Source of the DNA: Ketobacter sp963922875
Lineage (GTDB): Bacteria; Pseudomonadota; Gammaproteobacteria; Pseudomonadales; Ketobacteraceae
DNA: 64,000 bases
Direction of reading: 5' to 3'
NCBI GenBank assembly: GCA_963922875.1
Contig: CAWUJH010000002.1
Location: 186,001-250,000, forward strand
Shown: positions 36,026 to 44,849 of the stretch, one piece after another
How positions within the stretch are numbered: position 1 is the stretch's first letter
Layout of the letters: each line of letters opens with the position of its first letter
Position numbers and translations under genes: made by a program
The notes under the pieces: model-generated
Seen by the model: the letters and a program-made list of their open reading frames with translations, nothing else
The model's database searches: none
Told to the model about the DNA's origin: nothing

Positions 36026-36812
36026 GGGTTCGGCCTCTATTGATGCTCTGCCAAAGTGGATTCTGTGAATAAAACGGTTTTTCTAAGGGGGAGGGATGAT
36101 GCAATTTCGAGGCAAGAGTGTCAAATAATTTCATCTAGACTGAGATTTAACCTTGCGAAAACTCCGGGTATTGCTCGGTCGGGCTTATTTATTAGTCTTT
36201 AAGCACAAAGCTGCCTCGGTTTTTTGACCGGTCAAGGTTATGGGAGTACCGGAACCGTCCACTGTAATTCGACTGTTGTCATCTTTTACGAAAAGGTCAA
36301 AATCACCTACATGTGTGGGCTTAGAATAACGCTACCTATACCGTTGACAATAGTGACATTCAAAATGGTGGGGTTGCCATAGCCATTGCTTAAGTTCTTG
36401 GTGGTGGCTCCGGACGCTATGTCCGGCGCAGCCACACTGGGGGTAATTCCACTGTTAATGCGCCAGAATTTTAATGGTACGGAACCAGTGAATTTAGTGG
36501 CGGTTAGGCCGGTTGATGAATCGGACAAAAGCACAGTGTACTTAACCTGCAATGATATTCATTGTCGTTTACTGGTTGATAGCTTCCTCCATAGTATTTG
36601 AACCCAGTGCGCCTGCCACAAAAAGTCAGTAGCAGGTCATTTCTCACTTAACCTCAATTGCAAACCCGAACAAGCCTTCAATCTAAAACCAAAACCATCA
36701 TTCTAGTTGAGCTTCAATCGCCGTTTTGCCCATCATTAGACCCGATTTGAATCCGAACAATGTTTACTTTGATAATTAATTTAATCTAATTGATTCAATG
36801 CAGGTGATTTGC
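36026..36812. other. Long gap upstream of glcB and the hydrolase cluster, containing a gene remnant
   Basis: The left part should carry the glcB promoter and the right part the promoter of the rightward cluster. Between them lies the frameshifted remnant at 36178-36552. Nothing else is recognised. A rightward open frame at 36386-36601 overlaps the remnant on the other strand and looks like its shadow. Confidence 0.4.
36178..36552 (-). pseudogene. Frameshifted remnant of a secreted or surface protein
   Basis: On the minus strand an 81-codon frame ends in NVTIVNGIGSVILSPHM-stop at 36307. Adding one base near there reopens a second frame that reads VGDFDLFVKDDNSR, continues through VDGSGTPITLTG and KTEAALCLKTNK, and stops close to 36190. 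The two parts join into one plausible beta-rich, Thr/Ser/Gly-rich chain of the kind seen in adhesins and pilus-linked proteins. The 5' part is also lost, with stops just before the TTG at 36552. I cannot name the family. Confidence 0.45.
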
Positions 36813-37706
36813 ATGACAACTTCCGCCATTCCCATTCGACACATGGAGTTTAACTTTGATGCCAAGGAAGCTGATACCCGGTTTTACATGCAGACTGAAT
36901 TAGCATCGGCTTACTTTGAGGCGCTCTCTATATTTCTGACTTACGGAGAGGATCTTGTTATTGAAACGGCTCGTTATCATCGAGATCTGTTAGATGACCC
37001 TGAATTCAAGCAGCGAGTTACTGTACTGATTGGGCAGGAAGCATTGCATTCTAAAGTACATGAAGAGTGGAATGAAATTTTAAAAGAACATCGGTTCCCC
37101 GTGACTTTTTATCGGTTTTTAGCGCGTAATGTTTTTGATTATGGGTTTAAGCAGTTTCCGCAGCCATTAAAACTGTCGTTAATGGCAGGGATTGAGCATT
37201 TCACTGCAGTTCTAGCGGAATTCATGATGAAACATGAAGACAATTTCTTCCACAGTGAAGATGAAAAACAGCGAGGGTTGTGGATGTGGCACATGCTGGA
37301 AGAGTCTGAGCACAAAGACATCGCTTTTGATGTCTTTCAATCATTATCAGGAAATTATGTACTGCGGATCAGCGGATTTGCTATGGCATTTGTCACAATT
37401 TTATTTTTAGTTCCACTAGGAGGATTTTTTATTCCTATTTTAAGAAAGCCAAAAAACTTATTCCGTTGGGCCTATTGGAAAGATGCTAAGCACAGTGTGG
37501 AATTATTATTTGGTCGCAAAGATGGTGTTTATGGTAGCACTATGGGGCATATTTTTGATTATTTGCGACCAAGCTTTCATCCCAACGATCATGATACCAG
37601 GGCGTATTTGGAATACTTCAAAGAGCGATTATTGAATCCTGAAAATGGGTTGCTCGTGCCGTATTTTACTCGTGAAGTAATTCCACCTGTTAGACATATG
37701 GCATAA
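36813..37706 (+). CDS. Predicted metal-dependent hydrolase (PF10118 family)
   Basis: About 297 residues of a ferritin-like helical family annotated as metal-dependent hydrolase. Carboxylate/His pairs EALHSKVHEEW, GIEHFTAVLAEF and EESEHKDIAFDVF are spaced like diiron ligands. A hydrophobic stretch near residues 185-215 could anchor it to the membrane. ATG 36813 is chosen because AGGTGA (36802-36807) precedes it at good spacing; ATG 36798 has none. It leads a rightward cluster with an SDR and a flavin monooxygenase. The true substrate is unknown, and lipid or alkane metabolism is inferred from context. Confidence 0.8.
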   Translation: MTTSAIPIRHMEFNFDAKEADTRFYMQTELASAYFEALSIFLTYGEDLVIETARYHRDLLDDPEFKQRVTVLIGQEALHSKVHEEWNEILKEHRFPVTFYRFLARNVFDYGFKQFPQPLKLSLMAGIEHFTAVLAEFMMKHEDNFFHSEDEKQRGLWMWHMLEESEHKDIAFDVFQSLSGNYVLRISGFAMAFVTILFLVPLGGFFIPILRKPKNLFRWAYWKDAKHSVELLFGRKDGVYGSTMGHIFDYLRPSFHPNDHDTRAYLEYFKERLLNPENGLLVPYFTREVIPPVRHMA

Positions 37707-37721
37707 CGCTTGGAGAACAGT

Positions 37722-38555
37722 ATGAAATTATTTGGTAAAAAAGGCCGCAGTACTAGCCAAAGAAGCTATGGTGTTGTTACCGGCGCGGGGAGCGGTATCG
37801 GACGCAGTTTTGCCAAGGAACTGGCCAAGCGGGGTGGCACTGTGGTTTGTTCAGATATTAATTTAGCCGCAGCGGAGGAAACAGTTGCGCAAATTAGTCA
37901 GAGCGGAGGGAAGAGCTTCGCTGTCCAATGTGATGTGAGCCAAGCCGATCAGGTTAAAGACTTGGCCGAACAGGCAGAATTGTTGATGGGACACCCTACT
38001 ACGCTGATTGTTAATAATGCTGGAGTAGGGCTGGGGGGGGAATTCGAAGCGCTATCGTTGGAAGACTGGCAATGGTGCATCGCTATAAATTTATGGGGGG
38101 TGATTCATGGTTGTCATTACTTTATTCCCAGAATGCAGGCTTTAGGTTATGGCGCGGTCATTAACGTGGCGTCTGCGGCTTCTTATACTGCTGCACCGGA
38201 AATGAGCGCCTACAATGTTTCGAAGGCGGGTGTTATGGCGCTTTCGGAAACATTATCTGTTGAGATGAAAAAGCACAATATTAAAGTGAATGTCTTGTGT
38301 CCTACTATGGTGCCAACGAATATCATAAAAAACGGTCGTATTCCGGGGCGCTATTCAAAATTGGCTGATCATGCCTTAATGAATTACGCCATGACTACGA
38401 GCGATAAAGTCGTAAACCTAACATTAAATCAATTGGATAAAGGTGAGTTGTATACCACGCCGCAACTAGATGCCAAAACATTTTGGCTGATGAAGCGAGC
38501 CTCGCCAAAACTGTACGCAAAGTTTCTGGCTTTGTCATATCAGTTTGTTCAGTAA
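37722..38555 (+). CDS. Short-chain dehydrogenase/reductase
   Basis: A 277-residue classical SDR. The cofactor site is TGAGSGIG, followed by DIN for the acidic NAD-side residue, NNAG, and the catalytic Ser...Tyr-x-x-x-Lys in SAASYTAAPEMSAYNVSKAG. ATG 37722 follows GGAGAA (37711-37716); a TTG at 37710 is less likely. The C-terminal 60 residues (TTPQLDAKTFWLMKRASPKLY) resemble SDRs that reduce long-chain aldehydes or ketones. It begins 15 nt after the hydrolase gene and is probably cotranscribed with it. Confidence 0.88.
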   Translation: MKLFGKKGRSTSQRSYGVVTGAGSGIGRSFAKELAKRGGTVVCSDINLAAAEETVAQISQSGGKSFAVQCDVSQADQVKDLAEQAELLMGHPTTLIVNNAGVGLGGEFEALSLEDWQWCIAINLWGVIHGCHYFIPRMQALGYGAVINVASAASYTAAPEMSAYNVSKAGVMALSETLSVEMKKHNIKVNVLCPTMVPTNIIKNGRIPGRYSKLADHALMNYAMTTSDKVVNLTLNQLDKGELYTTPQLDAKTFWLMKRASPKLYAKFLALSYQFVQ

Positions 38556-38579
38556 TTCATTTAAGGGTAGCGATGTAAT

Positions 38580-40091
38580 ATGAATCATCTTTACGATACA
38601 TTTATTGTAGGTGCTGGCATTTCTGGAATTGCAGCAGCCATTAAACTAAAAAAATCGGGATATGATAATTTTAAAATTATAGAAAAGGCTAGCCGCGTTG
38701 GCGGTACTTGGCGCGACAACACGTACCCAGGTTGCGGCTGCGATGTTCCTTCATCACTCTATTCGTTTTCCTTTGCTCCCAGTAGCAAATGGAGCCATTT
38801 GTTTGCTCGGCAACCCGAGATACTAAGCTATCTCGAAGAAGTTAGCGAAAAATTCGACATTAATTCTTTAGTCGATTTTGAGAATGAACTAGTTAACGCT
38901 GGTTGGGATGAGGCACGTCATTTGTGGGTTTTGGATACCTCAAAAGGCCGCTATTTTTCGAGAACGGTGATTTTTGCCACTGGACCGATAACCGAGTCTA
39001 TAACACCAAATATTCCAGGAATTGATGGGTTCAAAGGAGAAATGTTCCATTCGGCCAAATGGAACCATAGTTATAATTTGGCAGGTAAACGTATTGCGGT
39101 AATCGGTACAGGGGCTTCAGCTATCCAGTTTGTTCCGCAAATTCAGCCCGTAGCAAAGCAGCTTTATGTGTTTCAACGTACAGCTCCTTGGGTGCTACCA
39201 AAACCAGATCTGCCGTTAGGCTCCTTCAGTCAAAAGCTTATTGAAAAAATGCCATTCATTCAAAAAAGTTGGCGGTTTACGGTCGCAAGCTCTTTGAACG
39301 CTATAAATATGGGTTTGAGAAATCCAAAGTTATTGGATCCTGTCAACCTGATGGCAAAACAATTACTTAAATTGCAAATAAAGGATCCTGAATTACGCAA
39401 GGCGGTGACTCCTAATTTTACTATTGGGTGTAAGCGCCTGCTATTTGCAAATAATTATTACCCGGCACTGCAAGCTGAAAATACACAGCTAGTTCCCCAC
39501 GGCCTGGTGGCGGTTGATGGCAATACTGTGATCGCAAATAATGGCGAGCAGTTCGAGGTGGATGTGATTATTTGGGGTACTGGATTTGATGTGTCTCATC
39601 CACCTATAGGTAAAAAAATAGTTAATGAACAGGGTCAACGCCTGTCGAAATTATGGGAAAGTAGTTCGCCGGAGGCATATCTTGGGACCTGCTTTGAGAA
39701 TATGCCGAATGCTTTTTTAGTGCTGGGCCCTAATGTGTTGGTTTACGACTCTTTTATCGGTATCGCCGAAGCTCAGCTTGACTACATAATCGATGGGTTG
39801 TGGAAAATGAAAACAAAAGGTATCAGCAAGTTAACCATAAAGTCTGCCGTTCTTAAGCGCCACAATGAGCAAGTACAAAAATATTTGCAAACGACAGTTT
39901 TCAATAATGGCGGTTGCCGAAGCTATTACCTGGATGAGAATGGACGAAATTTTGCGGCTTGGCCTTGGTCTTTAAAGGCCCTAAAACAGCGGCTCAAGGT
40001 GATTAAGCTGGCCGAGTTTGACGTGGTCTATGAGGCTAGAAAGCACAGTCAAAACAATCGCATGTCAGAATTGAGTACAACAGCAATTTAA
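38580..40091 (+). CDS. Flavin-containing monooxygenase, Baeyer-Villiger type
   Basis: A 503-residue FAD/NADPH monooxygenase. The FAD site is VGAGISGIAAA at the N-terminus, then VGGTWRDNTYPGCGCDVPS; the NADPH site is IGTGASAIQ. Between them is FKGEMFHSAKW, matching the Baeyer-Villiger fingerprint FxGxxxHxxxW. Such enzymes insert oxygen next to ketones to give esters or lactones. An SDR that makes the ketone from an alcohol directly upstream is a common pairing. AAGGGTAG (38563-38570) is the likely ribosome binding site. Confidence 0.9.
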   Translation: MNHLYDTFIVGAGISGIAAAIKLKKSGYDNFKIIEKASRVGGTWRDNTYPGCGCDVPSSLYSFSFAPSSKWSHLFARQPEILSYLEEVSEKFDINSLVDFENELVNAGWDEARHLWVLDTSKGRYFSRTVIFATGPITESITPNIPGIDGFKGEMFHSAKWNHSYNLAGKRIAVIGTGASAIQFVPQIQPVAKQLYVFQRTAPWVLPKPDLPLGSFSQKLIEKMPFIQKSWRFTVASSLNAINMGLRNPKLLDPVNLMAKQLLKLQIKDPELRKAVTPNFTIGCKRLLFANNYYPALQAENTQLVPHGLVAVDGNTVIANNGEQFEVDVIIWGTGFDVSHPPIGKKIVNEQGQRLSKLWESSSPEAYLGTCFENMPNAFLVLGPNVLVYDSFIGIAEAQLDYIIDGLWKMKTKGISKLTIKSAVLKRHNEQVQKYLQTTVFNNGGCRSYYLDENGRNFAAWPWSLKALKQRLKVIKLAEFDVVYEARKHSQNNRMSELSTTAI

Positions 40092-40273
40092 TCTCAGCCA
40101 TTTACTGAATCGATCAAACTATGTAATACGTAGTAGCAGGGATTTAGTAATATTCACTGCAGTAGTCAAGACAAACTGTGGTGAATTTGGAGTTGGTAAT
40201 AACGAAAAATATCTTCGGTATTGTGAGAATAAAAGTCTCGCTAACTTGGCTGGGCAGTTTGACTTGGTAAGTA

Positions 40274-41074
40274 TTAATTAATGATGTCAGCACGGATATC
40301 AATGGTCAGATTGTTGCGGTCTCGCGTGCTGATTGAATGGCTGGAGCGGTCATCGTTTTTTACTTGGTGGCTGCTGGCTATTGGCGTCCAAAGCCCTGGT
40401 TCTAATAATAATGTTGCACTCACTTCCGTGGCTTTAGTGGTTGTTTGCTGCTGACCTAATTGACGATTAGCGGCATAGAGGTCAAGTTTTATAAAGCCAT
40501 TGGTTATGACGGGAGTGGCTATCAATTCTTGACCAAGTTGACGTGAGCTAGCATGGAAGCTTGCCCCTAGTGGAGCAATCAGAAGCCACTCTTGATCAGG
40601 GTATTCTTTGCCAAGATTTAGTCTAGCACTGTTGCCTTCCAACACCTTGATGCTGTTGTCAAAATCACCCTTGTTGGTGGCAAGGCGATAACGTTCCACT
40701 TGTTCTACTTCAATTTTTTCTTGCTGACTGGAACCTTTAAATACCTTTATTTTTAACTTTTCATTTTCTAGGTTCGAAATCTGACCTTCTCGATAGCGTA
40801 TGGTTATTAGTATATTTTTCGGTAAGCGATCGATTTCTGCTAATAATTGCTCAACTTCTTGCTGAGTAGCCAATGATGCTTTTACAAACAGTTTATGTCC
40901 ATAGCCCGTAATTTTATCCTCGCTTGATAGCAATGGTTCTATTGCTGTAATTAATTTCTTAGCAGGAGCATAGGTGTCGTACACTGCAGTAGAAGGCTCC
41001 GCCGCAAGAGATGCAACGGGCAGGCAAAGTAAAGCCAGCATTCCTATTAGCAGTTCTATTAAGCAGGCTCTCAT
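40274..41074 (-). CDS. Periplasmic protein with secretin N-like domain
   Basis: About 266 residues. MRACLIELLIGMLALLCLPVASLAAEP is a signal peptide with cleavage after Ala-Ala. Residues 30-90 (YDTYAPAKKLITAIEPLLSS, then the KLFVKASLATQQEVEQLLAEID part) match the small repeated N-domain of type II/III secretins. There is no outer-membrane secretin pore domain. The remainder is beta-rich. Start ATG 41074 overlaps the upstream gene stop by 4 nt; a longer frame from 41119 would bury the signal peptide. It is the last gene of the nudJ-mnmA-hflD-purB-roxA operon. The role is unknown. Confidence 0.7.
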   Translation of the reverse strand: MRACLIELLIGMLALLCLPVASLAAEPSTAVYDTYAPAKKLITAIEPLLSSEDKITGYGHKLFVKASLATQQEVEQLLAEIDRLPKNILITIRYREGQISNLENEKLKIKVFKGSSQQEKIEVEQVERYRLATNKGDFDNSIKVLEGNSARLNLGKEYPDQEWLLIAPLGASFHASSRQLGQELIATPVITNGFIKLDLYAANRQLGQQQTTTKATEVSATLLLEPGLWTPIASSHQVKNDDRSSHSISTRDRNNLTIDIRADIIN

Positions 41075-41586
41075 AGATGGAGTCTCTTGGCTTCTTGATG
41101 GGGCGTGCTCAACTCCCACATGGTTTCAAATTCACGGCTCAAAGCTTGGGCACGAGTCGTAGAAAAAAAATCACAGCGACCATGGGTCGGCCGGATTGGG
41201 TCAGGGTCCACAATTGCAATTCGGTCGGCAATCAAGTATTCATGTTGAACGTCGGCAAAATCCTCAGCTAATAGGCGAATATTAATGAAGCTGGATAAGC
41301 GTCTCTGGAGCTCAACTAAGTGATGGCCATCGAAGGCTCGGGGATTCGTCTGTTTGGTGAGAACTTGCACAGAAAACTGCCGATTTGACTTGCAATTTGC
41401 GGTTATTGCGTCAATAAGAGATTGTCGACTGAAAAGTACTTTCTCCAATTCAGTGCTAAAGATGTAGATTCTATGGTTGGCCTGGCTCGCCAGTTGATCA
41501 ATGGCAAGCTGCAGCTGTTCCAGCGACGACAACTTGATAAGACCGCTTGTTTCTCCAATACGGAGCTGTTCAAAGGGAGCTTTCAT
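41071..41586 (-). CDS. Conserved protein of unknown function (DUF7931-like)
   Basis: A 171-residue soluble protein without signal peptide. It resembles the PLD-like fold of small conserved proteins found after roxA in Pseudomonas and its relatives (IYIFSTELEKVLFSRQ, EYLIADRIAIVDPDP), but no complete HKD motif is seen. In E. coli and Pseudomonas-like genomes such genes sit with RNA- and translation-related neighbours, as here. It follows roxA by 8 nt and overlaps the next gene by 4 nt. Confidence 0.6.
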   Translation of the reverse strand: MKAPFEQLRIGETSGLIKLSSLEQLQLAIDQLASQANHRIYIFSTELEKVLFSRQSLIDAITANCKSNRQFSVQVLTKQTNPRAFDGHHLVELQRRLSSFINIRLLAEDFADVQHEYLIADRIAIVDPDPIRPTHGRCDFFSTTRAQALSREFETMWELSTPHQEAKRLHL

Positions 41587-41594
41587 AATTATCT

Positions 41595-42776
41595 CTAGTC
41601 GTGTGCTTCATCTCCAAAATAGACCACTCCAATATTAAGAAGGTCAGTGAGTAACGCTAATGCTTCTGGTGTTTTGCATATTAAGTATAGTTCTTCTGGC
41701 GGGTAGACTCGCTTTTTACAGAGTAACAACACCAGCTCAATGGGTATGACATCCATTGGTATTCGAGCTCCATTCACATACAGTTGCTCAGGATGTTCCT
41801 CCGACCCAGTGTAAACAAACCGGCTTGATTCTTCCTTTTGCAGGGTAAAGCGTTGCTTAAGTAGATCAAGCACTTCTTTTTCCGAATAATCTTCGGTGGG
41901 AGGGTCTGGGTTAACTTCGTACTTGGTTTGAGATATATAGCTGGAGAGCCAATCGGTTACCTGCTCACGGTCTGAAATAGCATCAGTGAGAATACCAATG
42001 AATTTGTCAATTACCTGGGGGGACAAAAAACCTGGATTGGATGCTACTTCCAGCTCCGGGTCCTGGTAGCGTTTTTCTGCGGTAGTATTTAGCGAGATGT
42101 AATGGACAAAGTCATTGAGGATTTCCAGATGACTTGGGGCTCGAAAACCAACGGAATAGGTGAGGCATTCGTTTTCCGCCACCCCGTAGTGTGCGATACC
42201 TGGTGGTAGGTAAAGCATATCCCCAGGATCCAAAAGCCACTCGTGTTCTGTTTCAAACTCTTTTACTAACTTCAGGGGAGCGTTTGCCAGCAATTCTGTT
42301 GTACTGTCACATTGTTGGCCAATACGCCAGCGTCTTTGCCCATGGCCTTGAATTAAGAATACGTCGTATTGGTCAAAATGAGGGCCGACACTGCCTTTAG
42401 CTGGGGCGTAGCTTGCCATGACATCATCTATGCGCCAATTTGGGATAAAGTTAAATTGATCTAAAAGGGCGGCCACTTGGGGAACCGCATGGTCTAATGC
42501 CTGTATCAATAACGTCCAATGGGTTTTGGGTAAATTTTTGAACGTCTTTTTGGTGAATGGGCCGTGTAATACTTCCCAATCTACCGGGCTCCTCTCAATG
42601 ACAATGCGGGATTCGATATCATAATCCAGGGAAAATCCGGCCAGTTCATTGGGGTCTATCAAACCCTGCAAATTAGTCAGAGCACCTCTAACCAACAGAG
42701 GCTGTTTTTGCCAGTAGTCACGTAAAAATTCATCCGCAGAAATTCCACCCAGTAAGCGTAATGCAATGCCAGACAT
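41595..42776 (-). CDS. roxA: Ribosomal oxygenase RoxA/YcfD (50S L16 arginine hydroxylase)
   Basis: A 393-residue JmjC-type 2-oxoglutarate/Fe(II) oxygenase that hydroxylates an arginine of ribosomal protein L16. The iron-binding HxD is VGPHFDQYDVFLIQ, and the distal His lies in PPGIAHYGV. The C-terminal part is the winged-helix dimerisation region. It starts 20 nt after the purB stop, and this close linkage to purB is common in gammaproteobacteria. Confidence 0.9.
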   Translation of the reverse strand: MSGIALRLLGGISADEFLRDYWQKQPLLVRGALTNLQGLIDPNELAGFSLDYDIESRIVIERSPVDWEVLHGPFTKKTFKNLPKTHWTLLIQALDHAVPQVAALLDQFNFIPNWRIDDVMASYAPAKGSVGPHFDQYDVFLIQGHGQRRWRIGQQCDSTTELLANAPLKLVKEFETEHEWLLDPGDMLYLPPGIAHYGVAENECLTYSVGFRAPSHLEILNDFVHYISLNTTAEKRYQDPELEVASNPGFLSPQVIDKFIGILTDAISDREQVTDWLSSYISQTKYEVNPDPPTEDYSEKEVLDLLKQRFTLQKEESSRFVYTGSEEHPEQLYVNGARIPMDVIPIELVLLLCKKRVYPPEELYLICKTPEALALLTDLLNIGVVYFGDEAHD

Positions 42777-42796
42777 AATGATGCTTCCCTCAGTAC

Positions 42797-44164
42797 TTAT
42801 ATTCTCTGCGCCTGGTCGATCGCATTACCGATGTAGGTGCTTGGTGTTAGTTGAAGGAGTCGGGTTTTCTCTTGCTCGGGGATTTCAAGCGCGTTGATGA
42901 ACGTAGTTAGTGCTGTCTGGGTAATCGTCTTGCCACGGGTCAATTCTTTGAGTTTTTCGTAAGGCTTTTCTATATTGTAGCGTCGCATCACCGTTTGGAT
43001 GGGTTCTGCCAGTACTTCCCAGGCATTATTTAAATCTTCAGCGAGACGATTCTCATTAATTTCCAACTTGTTAATGCCTTTAAGACATGATTCATAGGCA
43101 ATCATGCTGTGAGCAAAACCCACCCCTAAATTACGCAAAACGGTAGAATCGGTTAGATCTCTCTGCCAGCGTGATAACGGTAATTTTTGCGCTAAATGGG
43201 AAAGCAGGGCATTGGCTACACCAAGATTACCTTCGGCATTTTCAAAATCAATGGGGTTAACTTTATGAGGCATAGTCGAAGAGCCGATCTCACCTGCCAC
43301 GGTTTTTTGCTTGAAATAACCCACAGAAATGTAGCCCCAGATGTCGCGGCAAAAGTCGATTAATATGGTATTAAAACGTGCTACAGCATCAAATAAATCT
43401 GCAATGTAATCATGGGGTTCTATTTGAGTCGTATATGGGTTCCAGCTCAAACCCAGTGAACTCACAAATTGCTCGGCATTTGCTTCCCAATCAAGCATGG
43501 GATAGGCACTGAAATGGGCATTGTAGTTGCCTACGGCACCGTTGATTTTACCTAATATTTCTACCGCTTGTACTTGAGTAAGCTGGCGTTTTAAGCGTGC
43601 CACAACATTAGCGATCTCTTTTCCCATGGTCGTGGGCGAAGCGGTTTGACCGTGAGTACGTGATAACATTGGAATAGTGGCAAAATTATGGGCCAGATTC
43701 GTCAGGTGATGAATGATACTTTCCATCAGTGGTACCAAGCATTCATCCCGTCCCTGACTTAGCATTAAACCATGAGATAGATTGTTAATATCTTCAGAGG
43801 TGCACGCGAAATGGATGAACTCGTTAACCTTCGTGAGTTCTTCGCTAGGAGCTGTTTTTTCTTTGAGAAAATATTCTACGGCCTTCACATCGTGGTTGGT
43901 GGTGCGTTCAATGTCTTTTATCCGTTGCGCGTCTGCAACACTGAAATCAGAAACAATGGTATTCAGTAATTGTTGCGCGCTATCGGTAAATGTCGGGACT
44001 TCAACAATTTCCGAATGGCTTGCCAATTGTTGCAACCATCGCACTTCTACCAAGACGCGAAATCGGATTAAACCAAATTCACTGAATATGTGGCGCAGCG
44101 ATTGAACTTTACCTCCATAACGTCCATCAACGGGTGAAATCGCGGTTAGTGATGAGAGATCCAT
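42797..44164 (-). CDS. purB: Adenylosuccinate lyase
   Basis: A 455-residue lyase of purine synthesis that releases fumarate from SAICAR and adenylosuccinate. The fumarase-family signature GSSTMPHKVNPIDFEN and the catalytic-His region TSEDINNLSH are present at their usual places, and the length is normal. It sits between hflD (35 nt) and roxA (20 nt), the standard order. Confidence 0.97.
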   Translation of the reverse strand: MDLSSLTAISPVDGRYGGKVQSLRHIFSEFGLIRFRVLVEVRWLQQLASHSEIVEVPTFTDSAQQLLNTIVSDFSVADAQRIKDIERTTNHDVKAVEYFLKEKTAPSEELTKVNEFIHFACTSEDINNLSHGLMLSQGRDECLVPLMESIIHHLTNLAHNFATIPMLSRTHGQTASPTTMGKEIANVVARLKRQLTQVQAVEILGKINGAVGNYNAHFSAYPMLDWEANAEQFVSSLGLSWNPYTTQIEPHDYIADLFDAVARFNTILIDFCRDIWGYISVGYFKQKTVAGEIGSSTMPHKVNPIDFENAEGNLGVANALLSHLAQKLPLSRWQRDLTDSTVLRNLGVGFAHSMIAYESCLKGINKLEINENRLAEDLNNAWEVLAEPIQTVMRRYNIEKPYEKLKELTRGKTITQTALTTFINALEIPEQEKTRLLQLTPSTYIGNAIDQAQRI

Positions 44165-44199
44165 GGATAGTGTTACCTCAATATTGCAGTGCGTGTGGG

Positions 44200-44841
44200 T
44201 TAAAGTCTTGGAGAGAGTTCACGTAATGACTCTAGGTTTTTTATTAGTTTGTTGCGTCCTATTGCCAGTTGCAGTCTAGAGCCACCCAACTGACGCCAAA
44301 GCATGGCTGAACGCACACCGGCAAGCAGGCAGGCGCGAATTTTTGCGGCATTCTGGGTTTTTTGTAAGTGTTGAGGAATTCCATTGACCTGAATGCGAAA
44401 TTTAAACTTAGCCAAGGTGTCCAAATAAATGTCATTTAATTTTTCAATAATCGCGGGATCAGTTGTCCCTTCAAAATGTGGTAATTGGTTAATCACCTGC
44501 TCAAGTCGCGAGCGAAGAACACTGTTGATGTCGGGATTCTTGCGGAGTTGCTTCTCCACTTGAAGAATAGCAATGGCATAACGGATGGAGTCGGCAAAAC
44601 GCTGGGCTTGCTTTTGCTTCAAAACTTGAAGCAATCTGTCTATACCAAGGGATACACCTTTCACGCCACCGTAAATTTCAGCAATACTGCCTGGATCCAA
44701 GACAAAAATGCTGTTTATCATAGCATCGAAGGCCGCAGTTTCGGCTTCTCCTGTCCTGGCGACTTCTTGAACTAAAGCAGCTGCCTGGAATAGACCTGAA
44801 AGCGCTAAAGCTTTTTCTTGTTCGGATTCTAATGGTGTCAT
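44200..44841 (-). CDS. hflD: High-frequency lysogenization protein HflD homologue
   Basis: A 213-residue all-helical protein of the HflD family. ATG 44841 is chosen since GAGAGGG lies just upstream and the family begins near MTPLESEQEKALALSGLFQAA; a TTG frame from 44889 would run into mnmA. In E. coli HflD binds lambda CII and lies between mnmA and purB, as here. The normal cellular role is not settled. Confidence 0.9.
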   Translation of the reverse strand: MTPLESEQEKALALSGLFQAAALVQEVARTGEAETAAFDAMINSIFVLDPGSIAEIYGGVKGVSLGIDRLLQVLKQKQAQRFADSIRYAIAILQVEKQLRKNPDINSVLRSRLEQVINQLPHFEGTTDPAIIEKLNDIYLDTLAKFKFRIQVNGIPQHLQKTQNAAKIRACLLAGVRSAMLWRQLGGSRLQLAIGRNKLIKNLESLRELSPRL

Positions 44842-44849
44842 AGTCCCTC

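Noticed and set aside
36386..36601. Rightward 71-residue open frame
   Set aside because: It is the reverse of the better-supported minus-strand remnant.
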